Shown: positions 16,591-25,518 of the stretch, piece by piece
How positions within the stretch are numbered: position 1 is the stretch's first letter
Layout: every line of letters starts with the position of its first letter
Assembly: GCA_045560765.1 (NCBI GenBank)
Contig: JBJKZD010000009.1
Span: 682,001 to 746,000, forward strand
Direction of reading: 5' to 3'
Source: UBA9926 sp913064795
GTDB lineage: Bacteria > Pseudomonadota > Gammaproteobacteria > Pseudomonadales > Azotimanducaceae
DNA: 64,000 bases
Made by a program: the position numbers and the translations under genes
The notes under the pieces: model-generated
What the model was told of the DNA's origin: nothing
Databases searched by the model: none
The model's input: the letters and a program-made list of their open reading frames with translations, nothing else

Positions 16591-17384
16591 GGTGTGAAGC
16601 CAACCGTGTTTGTGTTTTTACGAAACTGCCAAGTCCTTACAATTTCCAGGACATCAGTGGTGTCTCGAAGGGCCGCAGAAAACGGTGGGAAGGGTTCAGC
16701 GAGCGCCACAATATCAACGGCGGCTTGATCCAGTAGAGACTCTCCGGAGCTTTCAAGAATAAGAATTTCTTTCAGTGAACCGTCAGCTCGGACGGCGACC
16801 AGTAGTCTGAGCTTTCCATAGATGCCAGCACGGCGCGCGGCCTCGGGGTAGTTCAAGTTGCCGATGGTCTCAACCTTGCGCTGCCAAGATCGTAAGTAAA
16901 AGGCTTCGGGACTCGCCGCAGCGTTGGCGCGACTCAGGCGCTGGACCCGAGTGCCAAAGGAAAAAGGGTCAGTCCTCGCGTCTTGTTGCGGGCTCCTAAA
17001 TTGCCTGAGATCTGCTTGCAGAGGTCGGGTCGTTACTTTTTTGTCGAAGCGGGTTTGCTCCACCGGGGCCAATGAATTTTTGAGGGATTCTGTTTCAGAG
17101 GGCGCGGACCGCCTTGCCGGCGGCGCAGATTGGGAGAGCGGGTGCGACTTTAGAGGTGCATCTGTTTTTTCGTCAGATACTTGATGAACGTCTGATAAAA
17201 ATTCGACGGTCTCAGGCGGGGTTTGACTGGGCACCAGAGCAATCGTCACATCCAGTACCCGTTCGGGAACTCGGCTCAATTCAGGTGAAAACGAGATGCC
17301 GAGGATGATCATCCCGTGGATGACTACAGCAAGAAACAAGGCAAAGCCTAGACGATCGTCATTGAGTCTCTGCGGCGCCAGCAC
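16587..17384 (-). CDS. TonB-family energy transducer
   Basis: This 265-residue protein has the TonB layout: one N-terminal membrane anchor (FALFLAVVIHGMIILGISF, about residues 14-32), a long Pro-, Ser- and charge-rich periplasmic linker, and a C-terminal TonB domain from about residue 170 with LNYPEAARRAGIYGKLRLLVAVRADGSL and the VEIV/W ending typical of the fold. TonB uses the proton gradient, through ExbB-ExbD, to drive outer-membrane transport. No exbB or exbD lies nearby. The position between gshB and yqgE is where Pseudomonas and relatives also carry a TonB homologue. Its partner receptor cannot be told from the sequence. Confidence 0.9.
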   Translation of the reverse strand: MLAPQRLNDDRLGFALFLAVVIHGMIILGISFSPELSRVPERVLDVTIALVPSQTPPETVEFLSDVHQVSDEKTDAPLKSHPLSQSAPPARRSAPSETESLKNSLAPVEQTRFDKKVTTRPLQADLRQFRSPQQDARTDPFSFGTRVQRLSRANAAASPEAFYLRSWQRKVETIGNLNYPEAARRAGIYGKLRLLVAVRADGSLKEILILESSGESLLDQAAVDIVALAEPFPPFSAALRDTTDVLEIVRTWQFRKNTNTVGFTP

Positions 17385-17387
17385 AGA

Positions 17388-18347
17388 CTAGCCTATCTGT
17401 CCTTCGAGATGATCGAGATAATCCCCCGCGATGTCTAAACCTTCGCTGGTGTCGAGTTCCCGAATGCAGGTGGGACAGGTCACGTTGATCTCGGTGAGGT
17501 AATCACCGATGACATCAATGCCAACGAACAAAAGGCCCTTCTCGCGCAAGGTGGGCCCGACCTCATTGCAAATCCATCGATCCCGGTCGGTGAGCGTTCT
17601 GGCGACGCCGCTACCCCCTGCAGCGAGATTGCCGCGTGTTTCCCCGGCAGAGGGTATTCGCGCAAGACCATGGGGCACCGGTTCGCCATTGATCAACAAT
17701 ATTCGAGTATCTCCCTCTTTTATTTCTGGGATAAAACGTTGCGCCATGATTTTGCGGGTTCCCATTTCAGTCAAGGTCTCGATGATGACGTTGCGGTTGG
17801 TATCTTTGGTTTTGACCCTAAAGATGGACTGTCCCCCCATACCGTCCAAGGGCTTTAAAATAATATCTTGATAGTCGTCATGAAACGCTCTCAGTTCCTC
17901 TGGGTTTGAGGTGACGATCACCTCGGGCACACAGTTGGGGAATTGCAGCGCGAACAATTTTTCGTTGCAATCGCGAATGCTACTCGGCCGATTAAACACA
18001 GGCGTCCCAGCGCGCTCGGCAAAATCTAGAAGGTAGGTTGCGTAGACGAACGCCATATCAAAGGGCGGGTCTTTGCGCATGAGAATAAGATCGAAAACAG
18101 TGGCATCTCCCTTAGAAAAACCAGCGCTTTGGAAGTAGTCCTTTGGATCGTCCCTCACTGTGATGGTCTGATAGTTCAGTTCTAGCACATCTTTGTTGAG
18201 CGAGAGATCTCCAAGGGTCATTACAGAAATCCGCCAACCGCGTTTCGCAGCAGCTAACATCATGGCAAAGGTACTGTCTTTCTTTGGATTGATGGACTCG
18301 ATGGGGTCCATCACAATTCCGAGGTGACGAGCCAATTCGGCCTCCAT
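17388..18347 (-). CDS. gshB: Glutathione synthetase
   Basis: GshB joins glycine to gamma-glutamylcysteine with ATP to form glutathione. The 319-residue ATP-grasp protein reads LGIVMDPIESINPKKDSTFAMMLAA near the start, LILMRKDPPFDMAFVYATYLL, NEKLFALQFP, LKPLDGMGGQSIF, AQRFIPEIKEGDTRILLINGEPV and the metal-binding INVTCPTCIREL near the C-terminus. Length matches E. coli (316). Three bases separate it from the tonB-like gene. Upstream lies a gene-free stretch of 453 bp. The NVTCPTC segment carries Cys where E. coli has Ser. Confidence 0.97.
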   Translation of the reverse strand: MEAELARHLGIVMDPIESINPKKDSTFAMMLAAAKRGWRISVMTLGDLSLNKDVLELNYQTITVRDDPKDYFQSAGFSKGDATVFDLILMRKDPPFDMAFVYATYLLDFAERAGTPVFNRPSSIRDCNEKLFALQFPNCVPEVIVTSNPEELRAFHDDYQDIILKPLDGMGGQSIFRVKTKDTNRNVIIETLTEMGTRKIMAQRFIPEIKEGDTRILLINGEPVPHGLARIPSAGETRGNLAAGGSGVARTLTDRDRWICNEVGPTLREKGLLFVGIDVIGDYLTEINVTCPTCIRELDTSEGLDIAGDYLDHLEGQIG

Positions 18348-18800
18348 TATTGTTTCGATCGATGATTGTAACCAGTTCCCACGACATGAAACAGTCAGTG
18401 ATCAGGCTCACGCGAGGGTAACTCCGGTAAAAGAGCGGATTTTGGGCTACCGTCAGCGCATCAAGGTCAGCGATGAACTAGAAGCAGTCATAGTCTTGCT
18501 GCATAGCTTTCCCGTTTGTCACCGCACCGATGTAATTCTCTAGAGTGAGATTACCGGTAGAGGTGGAGCCGGAAAGTATCATCTTGCGTGTTGCGGGAAC
18601 GTTGGAGGGTTCATAGGGGATTTATAAAGCCTGTGAGTGAACTAAGGGATGCGAGAACGAGGATACCAAAGCTGTAGATGGGGCTGAATACTCAAGCCCC
18701 GGTTTAAGCAGGCAAGACCGCTTGAACGCTGCGACAGCAGCGCTTTGAACGCGCTCAGATTGTGAGAGAGTTGCCAGAGCTTGATCGGCAGAAGTTCACA
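18348..18800. other. 453-bp gap upstream of gshB with two hairpins and clustered GGA motifs
   Basis: No recognisable gene. Two compact inverted repeats lie at 18680-18700 (GGGGCT ... AGCCCC, with GA/TC extending the stem) and 18727-18742 (CGCTGC-GACA-GCAGCG). Neither is followed by a T run. On the forward strand about seven GGA triplets fall between 18564 and 18663, denser than chance, a feature of RNAs that bind CsrA/RsmA. One forward frame stays open from about 18350 to 18542 without a good start codon and has no recognised similarity. The promoter of gshB presumably lies in the left part. Confidence 0.45.
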
Positions 18801-19259
18801 TTAATCGTTGGACAGGCCAAGACTGATCTCGCTCATTCCAGAAATGGGTCCTTTCTCAATGGTTCGACCTTGACTGATCTCGAGGGTGAAGTCGTCGCTA
18901 TCGATGAGATTGTCGGGCACGTGAGACAACAGGATGCTCTTAACTTGATCGGTGTCATCTTGATGGGCGAAACGATGGGTGACGTGGGTGAATCCGTTGC
19001 GCTGGTCAAAAATCGAAACCGTTAGCCGGTCCACCGAAATAATTTCGCCGCTTCTTTCATACAAGCTCTGCTTACTGAGGAAGTCTTGTTCGCTAACCCA
19101 GAGGCTCATGGTCAAATCAGAAATTTCGAAACCGTGTTTGGTTTGCATCATGTATTGCCACAGTTTGAAGAGTTCAAACTCAATAAATCGAGTTTGTGTT
19201 GTGCCGCTAGGAGCCGTTAATTGGCAGCGAATCAGCTTTTGATTTTCATGGTTCGCCAT
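18801..19259 (-). CDS. Hypothetical protein of 152 residues
   Basis: I do not recognise this protein. It is soluble, acidic overall, with no signal peptide, membrane segment, cysteine pair or nucleotide motif. The start at 19259 is favoured because AGAAGGGAG lies 7 bp before that ATG; a TTG nine codons upstream (19286) is possible. Recognisable pieces are an amphipathic start (LIRCQLTAPSG), an aromatic stretch FELFKLWQYMMQTKHGF and a DDTDQVKSILLSHVPDNL segment. It lies between rsmE and gshB on the same strand, 75 bp from rsmE, in a block that otherwise handles S-adenosylmethionine, rRNA methylation and glutathione. Composition resembles its neighbours. Confidence 0.7.
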   Translation of the reverse strand: MANHENQKLIRCQLTAPSGTTQTRFIEFELFKLWQYMMQTKHGFEISDLTMSLWVSEQDFLSKQSLYERSGEIISVDRLTVSIFDQRNGFTHVTHRFAHQDDTDQVKSILLSHVPDNLIDSDDFTLEISQGRTIEKGPISGMSEISLGLSND

Positions 19260-19334
19260 AGATGGGCTCCCTTCTGAAGTGTTCAAGTGTAAACCAAGAA
19301 GCCTTCAATCGTTATATAAATGAAGTTGAACAGT

Positions 19335-20087
19335 CTAAATATTCTCCAACTGAAAATCCCCAAATCGGGTCTGAAGGTAGGCCAAAAGCGCCGCCGGCGC
19401 GGTCTCTGCTCGGAGGATTCGTGGTCCGATGGAGAACGGTAAATACCCCGCGGCGACCGCTGTCTTGATCTCGGCTTCGCTGAACCCCCCTTCAGGACCG
19501 ATTGCGAGGGTTACGCCTGCGGCATGATTAAATGCTTCTTGGCTCAACGTGAGCGGCTCCTGATTGAGATGGGCAATGAGTTTAAGGCCCTTGGATCGGC
19601 TTTGGTTTTCTTGCAGGACTTCTTGAAACGGTTGGGGCTCTGCAATGATTGGGACCTGGGTTCTGCCGGATTGTTCGCTGGCGCCCTCCACAATTGATTG
19701 CCAGGTCTCAACTCGGCGAGATGGATGGATTTTCCTGTCGCTCAGATGTTGGGTCCAAACCGGGATAATCTCAGCCACCCCCAGCTCGGTTGCCCGCTGC
19801 AGGGCTTGGCGCATGGGGTCTTTTTTGAGGACCGCCAGGAGCAGGGTAATTCGAAGTTCAGATTCTCTATTGACTGGATCGTGTTGCTCAATGTGAACCT
19901 GAAGCCGGTCCTTCTTGACGTCGATCACCTTTGCCTGGAATTCTCCACCACTGCCGTTGAAGATAATGAGCGGATCCGAGACGCGTAGTTTAAGAACGTG
20001 AGCCAGGTGATGGGCTTTCGATCCATCCAGAATGATGACATCGCTGAGTTTGATAGATTGATCAACAAAGATCCGAGGAGTATGCAC
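19335..20087 (-). CDS. rsmE: 16S rRNA (uracil1498-N3)-methyltransferase
   Basis: RsmE methylates U1498 of 16S rRNA using S-adenosylmethionine. This SPOUT-class protein has the N-terminal PUA-like part (TPRIFVDQ ... HHLAHVLKLR), KKDPMRQALQRATELGVAEIIPV in the middle and the knotted SAM site LAIGPEGGFSEAEI followed by GPRILRAETAPAALLAYLQ. I set the start at a GTG (20087-20085), which gives a normal N-terminus and sits one base after the metF stop; the longer reading from 20120 would overlap metF. In E. coli rsmE directly precedes gshB; here an unknown gene separates the two. Confidence 0.94.
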   Translation of the reverse strand: MHTPRIFVDQSIKLSDVIILDGSKAHHLAHVLKLRVSDPLIIFNGSGGEFQAKVIDVKKDRLQVHIEQHDPVNRESELRITLLLAVLKKDPMRQALQRATELGVAEIIPVWTQHLSDRKIHPSRRVETWQSIVEGASEQSGRTQVPIIAEPQPFQEVLQENQSRSKGLKLIAHLNQEPLTLSQEAFNHAAGVTLAIGPEGGFSEAEIKTAVAAGYLPFSIGPRILRAETAPAALLAYLQTRFGDFQLENI

Positions 20088-20088
20088 T

Positions 20089-20916
20089 TTAATAACCGAG
20101 GTTTTTGAGAATCCTCGCACTGGGTTTAGAGAGATTCAAGGTGTAGAAGTGCAGGCCAGGCGCACCCCCGTCGATGAGGCGCTGACAAAGGCGGGTTACG
20201 ACGTCCGTCCCAAAGCCTTTAATCGCATCAGTATCATCGCCAAAATCTTCGAGGCGCTTGACCATCCATCGGGGCAGATCGGCTCCGCAGATATCAGAAA
20301 AACGCCTCAAACCTTTAAGGTTGGTAATTGGCATGATGCCCGGGACAATCGGGAGCTCGATATTGCGAGCTTGGCATTCATCGATGTACCGAAAGTAGGC
20401 ATCGGCATTATAAAAATACTGGGTAATCGCTGCATTTGCGCCGGCCGCCACTTTTTCTTTAAAAAAAGTCAGCTCACTCTGAACTGAGCTTGATTCAGGA
20501 TGTATCTCTGGATACGCGGCAACACTGATATGAAAATGCGAACCAGTTTCTGCTCGCACGAATGAAACCAGCTCTGCAGCATGCGACATCTTGCTTTGGC
20601 CCAAACCAGACTGACGATCTCCCCGCAACGCGACCAATCGATGGATACCGGCTTGTTGATACTCCTTTAACAGCGCCGAGATGGTCTCTTTTGTGTCGCC
20701 ACCGAACGAGAGGTGCGGCGCGACGGGAACGGCGGTTTGACCCAAGGCCAGCGCGGCTTCTTTGGTGCCATCACGGGTTGATCCCCCAGCGCCGTAGGTA
20801 ACGCTGACGTATTCCGGATTAAAGACGGCGAGGCGGTCTTGGCTACGAAGCAGGGCGGCTGTTGCCTCCTCGGTCTTGGGTGCCGAAAACTCAAAGCTGA
20901 TAGGGACCTGGCTCAT
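20089..20916 (-). CDS. metF: 5,10-methylenetetrahydrofolate reductase
   Basis: MetF reduces methylenetetrahydrofolate to 5-methyltetrahydrofolate, the methyl donor for methionine synthesis. The 275-residue TIM barrel has SFEFSAPKTEEA near residue 7 (with the catalytic Glu), YVSVTYGAGGSTRDGT, HLSFGGDTKETI, ALRGDRQSG, AAYPEIHPES, NAAITQYFYNADAYFRY and VPGIMPI. Length is about 20 residues shorter than E. coli MetF, within family range. It starts 9 bp after metK, so the two are almost certainly one operon; ahcY, a frequent neighbour elsewhere, is not present. Confidence 0.96.
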   Translation of the reverse strand: MSQVPISFEFSAPKTEEATAALLRSQDRLAVFNPEYVSVTYGAGGSTRDGTKEAALALGQTAVPVAPHLSFGGDTKETISALLKEYQQAGIHRLVALRGDRQSGLGQSKMSHAAELVSFVRAETGSHFHISVAAYPEIHPESSSVQSELTFFKEKVAAGANAAITQYFYNADAYFRYIDECQARNIELPIVPGIMPITNLKGLRRFSDICGADLPRWMVKRLEDFGDDTDAIKGFGTDVVTRLCQRLIDGGAPGLHFYTLNLSKPSARILKNLGY

Positions 20917-20925
20917 AAAAGCGGG

Positions 20926-22083
20926 CTATTTCTCGTCTGACAAAGCTGCTACCCGATCGGTTCGTTCCCAAGAAAAACTGTCTTCAGTTCGTCCGAAATG
21001 GCCGTAGGCCGCAGTCGGTAGATAAATAGGCCGTTTTAGATTGAGCATTTCGATCAAACCCTTGGGGCGAAGATCAAAGTGGACGCCAATTAAGGCTTCG
21101 ATGCGTTCATCTGACAGCCGCCCTGTGCCGAAGGTATTGACGCTGATCGATGTAGGCTCGGCAACGCCAATCGCATAAGACACTTGGATTTCGCAGCGAT
21201 CAGCAAGACCCGCAGCCACGATGTTTTTGGCCACATAACGCCCGGCGTAGGCCGCACTGCGGTCAACTTTGGATGGATCCTTGCCAGAGAATGCGCCGCC
21301 GCCGTGTCGCGCCATGCCGCCGTAGGTGTCCACGATGATTTTACGACCCGTCAATCCGCAATCGCCGACGGGGCCGCCAATGACGAAATTTCCGGTGGGG
21401 TTGATGAAAAATTTTGTATCAGCTGACAACCAATTGGCGGGCAGAACAGGTTTAATGATCTCCTCCATCACGGCTTCTTGGAGATCTTTTAAAGTGATGT
21501 CTGGATCATGCTGGGTGGATAACACAACCGCTTCAACGCCCTGTGGGTTGCCTGCATCATCATAGCGAAAAGTAACCTGACTCTTGGCGTCGGGACGCAA
21601 AAATTGGAGGGTTCCGTTTTTTCGGACCTCAGCTTGGCGCTTAACCAGAAGATGTGAGTAGGTGATGGGCGCCGGCATGAGGACGTCGGTTTCATTACTC
21701 GCATAACCGAACATCAAACCTTGATCACCGGCACCCTGCTCATGATCTGTTGACTCATCAACCCCCATGGCAATGTCGGGTGACTGCTTTCCCAAAGCGT
21801 TTAGGATCGCGCAAGAGGCACCGTCAAAACCGACGTCCGAGCTGTCGTAGCCGATGTCTAAGATCACATCTCGCGTGATTTGCTCATAGTCTATCTGAGC
21901 GCTTGAGGTAATCTCCCCAGCCAATACCACCATGCCGGTCTTCACCATTGTTTCGCAGGCGACTCTCGCATTGGGATCTTGCTCGAGCAACGCGTCGAGT
22001 ATTGCGTCGGAGATTTGATCTGACATTTTATCGGGATGTCCTTCAGAAACCGACTCCGATGTGAATAGGCTGTTGTTCGCCAT
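20926..22083 (-). CDS. metK: S-adenosylmethionine synthetase
   Basis: MetK forms S-adenosylmethionine from methionine and ATP. The protein from ATG 22083 begins MANNSLFTSESVSEGHPDK, exactly the family N-terminus; an in-frame ATG ten codons upstream is disfavoured. Later motifs are GAGDQGLMFGYA, FINPTGNFVIGGPVGDCGLTGRKIIVDTYGG and GGGAFSGKDPSKVDRSAAYAGRYVAKN. Length is 385 residues (E. coli 384). It heads the leftward metK-metF-rsmE block and is divergent from tkt across a 217-bp gap. No SAM-sensing riboswitch is recognisable in its leader; ATCATA at 22113-22118 reads as a TATGAT -10 box on its strand. Confidence 0.97.
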   Translation of the reverse strand: MANNSLFTSESVSEGHPDKMSDQISDAILDALLEQDPNARVACETMVKTGMVVLAGEITSSAQIDYEQITRDVILDIGYDSSDVGFDGASCAILNALGKQSPDIAMGVDESTDHEQGAGDQGLMFGYASNETDVLMPAPITYSHLLVKRQAEVRKNGTLQFLRPDAKSQVTFRYDDAGNPQGVEAVVLSTQHDPDITLKDLQEAVMEEIIKPVLPANWLSADTKFFINPTGNFVIGGPVGDCGLTGRKIIVDTYGGMARHGGGAFSGKDPSKVDRSAAYAGRYVAKNIVAAGLADRCEIQVSYAIGVAEPTSISVNTFGTGRLSDERIEALIGVHFDLRPKGLIEMLNLKRPIYLPTAAYGHFGRTEDSFSWERTDRVAALSDEK

Positions 22084-22149
22084 GCTTGATTTCCAAATAA
22101 AAAAGAGCGCCAATCATACTGATTTTTGGTTCCTTAAACTACGTTTTGG

Positions 22150-22168
22150 CCTTGAAAAGCGTTCAAGG
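22150..22168. repeat. Inverted repeat in the metK/tkt divergent gap
   Basis: CCTTGAA (22150-22156) and TTCAAGG (22162-22168) form a perfect 7-bp inverted repeat with a 5-base spacer, in the region between the divergent metK and tkt genes. It could be an operator or a leader hairpin. It does not resemble the MetJ box. Confidence 0.45.
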
Positions 22169-22300
22169 TCTTTGGCCCTGTAATTCATTTTCGAAGTTCT
22201 GGGTTTGAGTAAAGGCTAAAATAATTGGATGTTAAGGGCTAAAGAATTGCTGATTGGATGACCTTAAGCGACAATAGGGTTTTCAGAAAGGATGCCTCCC

Positions 22301-24310
22301 ATGAGCACAGCTCGAGACCGCGCCAACGCCATTCGCGCCCTAGCCATGGACGCAGTCCAAGCCGCAAAATCGGGTCACCCCGGAGCCCCGATGGGCATGG
22401 CGGATATGGCCGAGGTCCTTTGGCGAGAGGTCTTAAAGCATAACCCCGCCAATCCAAATTGGCCGGACCGAGACCGCTTTGTGCTCTCCAACGGTCATGG
22501 CTCAATGTTGATTTATAGTTTGCTCCATCTGACCGGCTATGACGTCAGCATCGAGGACCTCCGGTCTTTTAGGCAGCTGGGCTCAAAAACCCCCGGTCAT
22601 CCTGAACGCGGTTACACCCCTGGAGTCGAGACAACCACAGGCCCTCTGGGTCAGGGCCTCGCAAACGGTGTGGGCCTCGCCCTCGCCGAAAAGTTGCTGG
22701 CCAGTACCTTTAATCGAACGACGGCAGACGGTCGTAGCTTTGACATCGTTGATCACTGCACCTACGTCTTTGCCGGCGATGGCTGTTTGATGGAAGGGGT
22801 CTCTCACGAAGCCTGTTCGCTGGCAGGAACCTTGGGTCTTGGCAAACTCATTTGCCTGTATGACGACAATGGTATTTCAATCGATGGGCCCGTGTCGGGA
22901 TGGTTTACCGACGATACGCCCGGGCGTTTCGAAGCCTACGGCTGGCAGGTTATTCCCGGGGTTGACGGCCATAGTGCTGAAGCCGTTCAAGCGGCCCTAG
23001 CGAGTGCCCGTGCCAACCCCGACCAACCAACATTGATTTGCTGCAAAACCACCATCGGCTTTGGTTCACCCAACAAGGGCGGCACCGCGGGCAGCCACGG
23101 ATCACCCCTCGGTGATGAGGAGATCGCAAAAACCCGAGAAGCGTTGAACTGGCCTTACCCCCCTTTCGAGATTCCCGCTGAACTTAGCGCGGAGTGGGAT
23201 TGTAAAGTTCGGGGGGCCGATGCTGAAAACCAATGGCAGCAGTTGTTCAAAGAGTATGAATTAGCTTTCCCCGAGCTCGCTGCAGAATTTACGCGAAGAA
23301 CATCCAATACGCTGCCTGCAGGCTGGTCAGCGTCCTTAACGGCGCTTCTGGAGGAGTACCAAACCGCAGGCAAAGCCCTTGCCAGCCGCCAAGCGTCGGG
23401 GGAAATCATCTCTCGGCTTTCCGCGCTGTTACCGGAGTTGGTGGGTGGATCGGCAGACCTCTCGGGTTCAAATAATACGATTTGGCCGGAAGCCCAGGCT
23501 GTGGGCGCGCTGCACCCAGACGGCAATTACATTTACTACGGGGTGCGTGAATTCGGGATGACGGCCATTGCCAACGGTCTTGCTTTACATGGTGCAATCC
23601 GGCCCTTTACCGGGACATTCCTCATGTTCATGGAGTACGCCCGCAACGCTGTTCGGATGTCCGCTTTGATGGGGTTACAAAATATTCACGTCTACACCCA
23701 CGACAGCATTGGACAGGGCGAAGACGGTCCGACTCATCAGCCCGTCGAGCAACTGACCAACCTACGGACTACACCGCGCCTGAATGTCTGGCGTCCTTGC
23801 GATGCGGTTGAAACAGTAGGCGCTTGGCAGGCGGCCATTGAGCGCACTGAAGGACCGACTGCGCTGGTTTTTTCAAGACAGACTCTGGCGCACCAGGCTC
23901 GAAGCGATCTCCAGCGGTCTCAAATTTGCCAGGGTGCTTATGTACTCTTTGAACCGGAGACTGCACCCGTGGCCCTTATTATGGCCACAGGTTCGGAAGT
24001 TGAAATTGCTCGAGTCGCGGCGGTGAGGTTGTCAGAAAATGGTGTGCCCACCCGACTGGTATCCATGCCTTCCGCAGAGGTCTTTAGTGCCCAGTCGCTT
24101 GCCTATCAGGCTTCGGTTCTACCGGAATCAATTCGAGCGAGAGTCGCGGTGGAAGCCGGTCATGGTGACTATTGGCGAAAATGGGTCGGTCTCGAAGGTA
24201 GTGTTGTAGGTTTGAATGAGTACGGAGAATCTGCCCCCGGCGCTGATGTACTGGCGCACTTCGGGTTTAGTGCAGAGGCCATTGAGCGCTGCGTCAAAGA
24301 GCTTCTTTGA
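22301..24310 (+). CDS. tkt: Transketolase
   Basis: Transketolase moves two-carbon ketol units in the pentose phosphate pathway (and the Calvin cycle where present), using thiamine diphosphate. The 669-residue chain has the N-terminal AVQAAKSGHPGAPMGMADMAEVLW, LSNGHGSMLIYSLLHLTGYD, GPLGQGLANGVG, the ThDP-binding GDGCLMEGVSHEA...DDNGISIDG and the C-terminal THDSIGQGEDGPTHQPVEQL. The start at 22301 is chosen because AAAGGA lies at proper distance, whereas the ATG at 22292 overlaps that site. It leads a rightward tkt-pgk-fba-D2HGDH unit with 1-bp spacing to pgk; the gap or epd gene often found between them is missing. Confidence 0.97.
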   Translation: MSTARDRANAIRALAMDAVQAAKSGHPGAPMGMADMAEVLWREVLKHNPANPNWPDRDRFVLSNGHGSMLIYSLLHLTGYDVSIEDLRSFRQLGSKTPGHPERGYTPGVETTTGPLGQGLANGVGLALAEKLLASTFNRTTADGRSFDIVDHCTYVFAGDGCLMEGVSHEACSLAGTLGLGKLICLYDDNGISIDGPVSGWFTDDTPGRFEAYGWQVIPGVDGHSAEAVQAALASARANPDQPTLICCKTTIGFGSPNKGGTAGSHGSPLGDEEIAKTREALNWPYPPFEIPAELSAEWDCKVRGADAENQWQQLFKEYELAFPELAAEFTRRTSNTLPAGWSASLTALLEEYQTAGKALASRQASGEIISRLSALLPELVGGSADLSGSNNTIWPEAQAVGALHPDGNYIYYGVREFGMTAIANGLALHGAIRPFTGTFLMFMEYARNAVRMSALMGLQNIHVYTHDSIGQGEDGPTHQPVEQLTNLRTTPRLNVWRPCDAVETVGAWQAAIERTEGPTALVFSRQTLAHQARSDLQRSQICQGAYVLFEPETAPVALIMATGSEVEIARVAAVRLSENGVPTRLVSMPSAEVFSAQSLAYQASVLPESIRARVAVEAGHGDYWRKWVGLEGSVVGLNEYGESAPGADVLAHFGFSAEAIERCVKELL

Positions 24311-24311
24311 T

Positions 24312-25496
24312 ATGCGGTTGCCGACCCTCGCTGATTTTGAACTCGGTGGTCAAACCGTTTTGGTTCGTCAAGACCTTAACGTGCCGATTCAAGATGGTCA
24401 GATTACCAGTGATGCTCGGATTCGGGCGGCTTTGCCAACCTTGCGGGCCATCCGAGCGAAAGGCGGCAAACTAAGAATCATGTCCCATTTGGGTCGCCCC
24501 AAAGAAGGGGTGCCCATCGAAGATCAACCGGAAGTCAGTTTGGCGCCCGTGGCTGCGGCACTCGAGGCATTGCTCGGCGAGACGGTCACACTGGTCGATG
24601 ATTATCTTTCTGGGGTTTCCGGCGAGGGCGACAACATTTTATTGTTCGAAAATGTTCGGATTAATGCGGGCGAAAAAAACAATGATGAAGCCTTGTCGAG
24701 GCGGCTCGCGGGGCTCTGCGACATCTTCGTGATGGATGCCTTTGGCACCGCGCACCGCGCCCAGGCTTCGACAGCGGGTATTGTCCAATTTGCGCCTAAG
24801 GTCTGTGTTGGGCCATTGGTAGAAGCCGAGCTGGAGGCATTAGCCCAGGCCCTTGGATGTCCCAAACCGCCAGTGGTTGCGATTGTGGGAGGCAGTAAAG
24901 TATCGAGCAAACTGAGTGTATTGGAGTCTCTGAGCGATCAAGTCGACACGTTGGTGGTGGGCGGTGGTATTGCCAATACTTTTTTAGCGGCAGGGGGAAT
25001 CGATGTTGGCGCATCGCTCTATGAGCCCGACCTGGTTGAGGCGGCCAGAAGAATCGCAAAGAAAGTTCAGATTCCAGATGTGATCGATGTGGTGGTGAGT
25101 CAGCGGTTGGCACCGGATGCGCCTGCTGAAACGAAGTGGGTTGGAGACATTGGCAGCCAAGACATGATTCTTGACCTTGGGCCTGAGACCATGAAGGGTA
25201 TACAGCCGCGTATTGCCCAAGCTAAAACGATCATTTGGAATGGCCCCGTCGGGGTTTTTGAGTTTGCCCAGTTTGCCTCTGGAACCCGCGTGCTGACCCA
25301 AGCGATTGCGGATAGCGAAGGATTCTCCCTGGCAGGGGGCGGCGATACGCTAGCCGCCATTGAGACCTTTGGGGTCGAAGATCAAATCGGTTATATCTCA
25401 ACCGGGGGTGGCGCCTTTTTAGAGTTTATTGAAGGGAAAACCCTGCCTGCGATTGCGGCAATCGAGGCAAGGGTTGAGTCGGACCCGCACATCTAG
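24312..25496 (+). CDS. pgk: Phosphoglycerate kinase
   Basis: Pgk interconverts 1,3-bisphosphoglycerate plus ADP and 3-phosphoglycerate plus ATP. The 394-residue protein has VLVRQDLNVPIQDGQI, MSHLGRPKEG, LLFENVRINAGEKNND, DIFVMDAFGTAHRAQAST, VVAIVGGSKVSSKLSVLESL, WNGPVGVFE and the C-terminal GGGDTLAAIE ... STGGGAFLEFIEG. The ATG at 24312 is one base after the tkt stop and gives a normal N-terminus (MRLPTLADFELGGQTVLVR); a longer in-frame reading runs back into tkt and is rejected. Neighbours tkt and fba support a shared central-carbon operon. Confidence 0.97.
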   Translation: MRLPTLADFELGGQTVLVRQDLNVPIQDGQITSDARIRAALPTLRAIRAKGGKLRIMSHLGRPKEGVPIEDQPEVSLAPVAAALEALLGETVTLVDDYLSGVSGEGDNILLFENVRINAGEKNNDEALSRRLAGLCDIFVMDAFGTAHRAQASTAGIVQFAPKVCVGPLVEAELEALAQALGCPKPPVVAIVGGSKVSSKLSVLESLSDQVDTLVVGGGIANTFLAAGGIDVGASLYEPDLVEAARRIAKKVQIPDVIDVVVSQRLAPDAPAETKWVGDIGSQDMILDLGPETMKGIQPRIAQAKTIIWNGPVGVFEFAQFASGTRVLTQAIADSEGFSLAGGGDTLAAIETFGVEDQIGYISTGGGAFLEFIEGKTLPAIAAIEARVESDPHI

Positions 25497-25518
25497 AAGC
25501 CAGTTTAAGGAGCGCATT

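Noticed and set aside
18350..18542. Open forward frame upstream of gshB
   Set aside because: No ATG or GTG start near its left end, no ribosome-binding site and no similarity I recognise; it also overlaps the antisense of the gshB start.
22084..22300. SAM riboswitch or MetJ boxes before metK
   Set aside because: No SAM aptamer pattern and no AGACGTCT-like repeats were seen; only a 7-bp inverted repeat is present.
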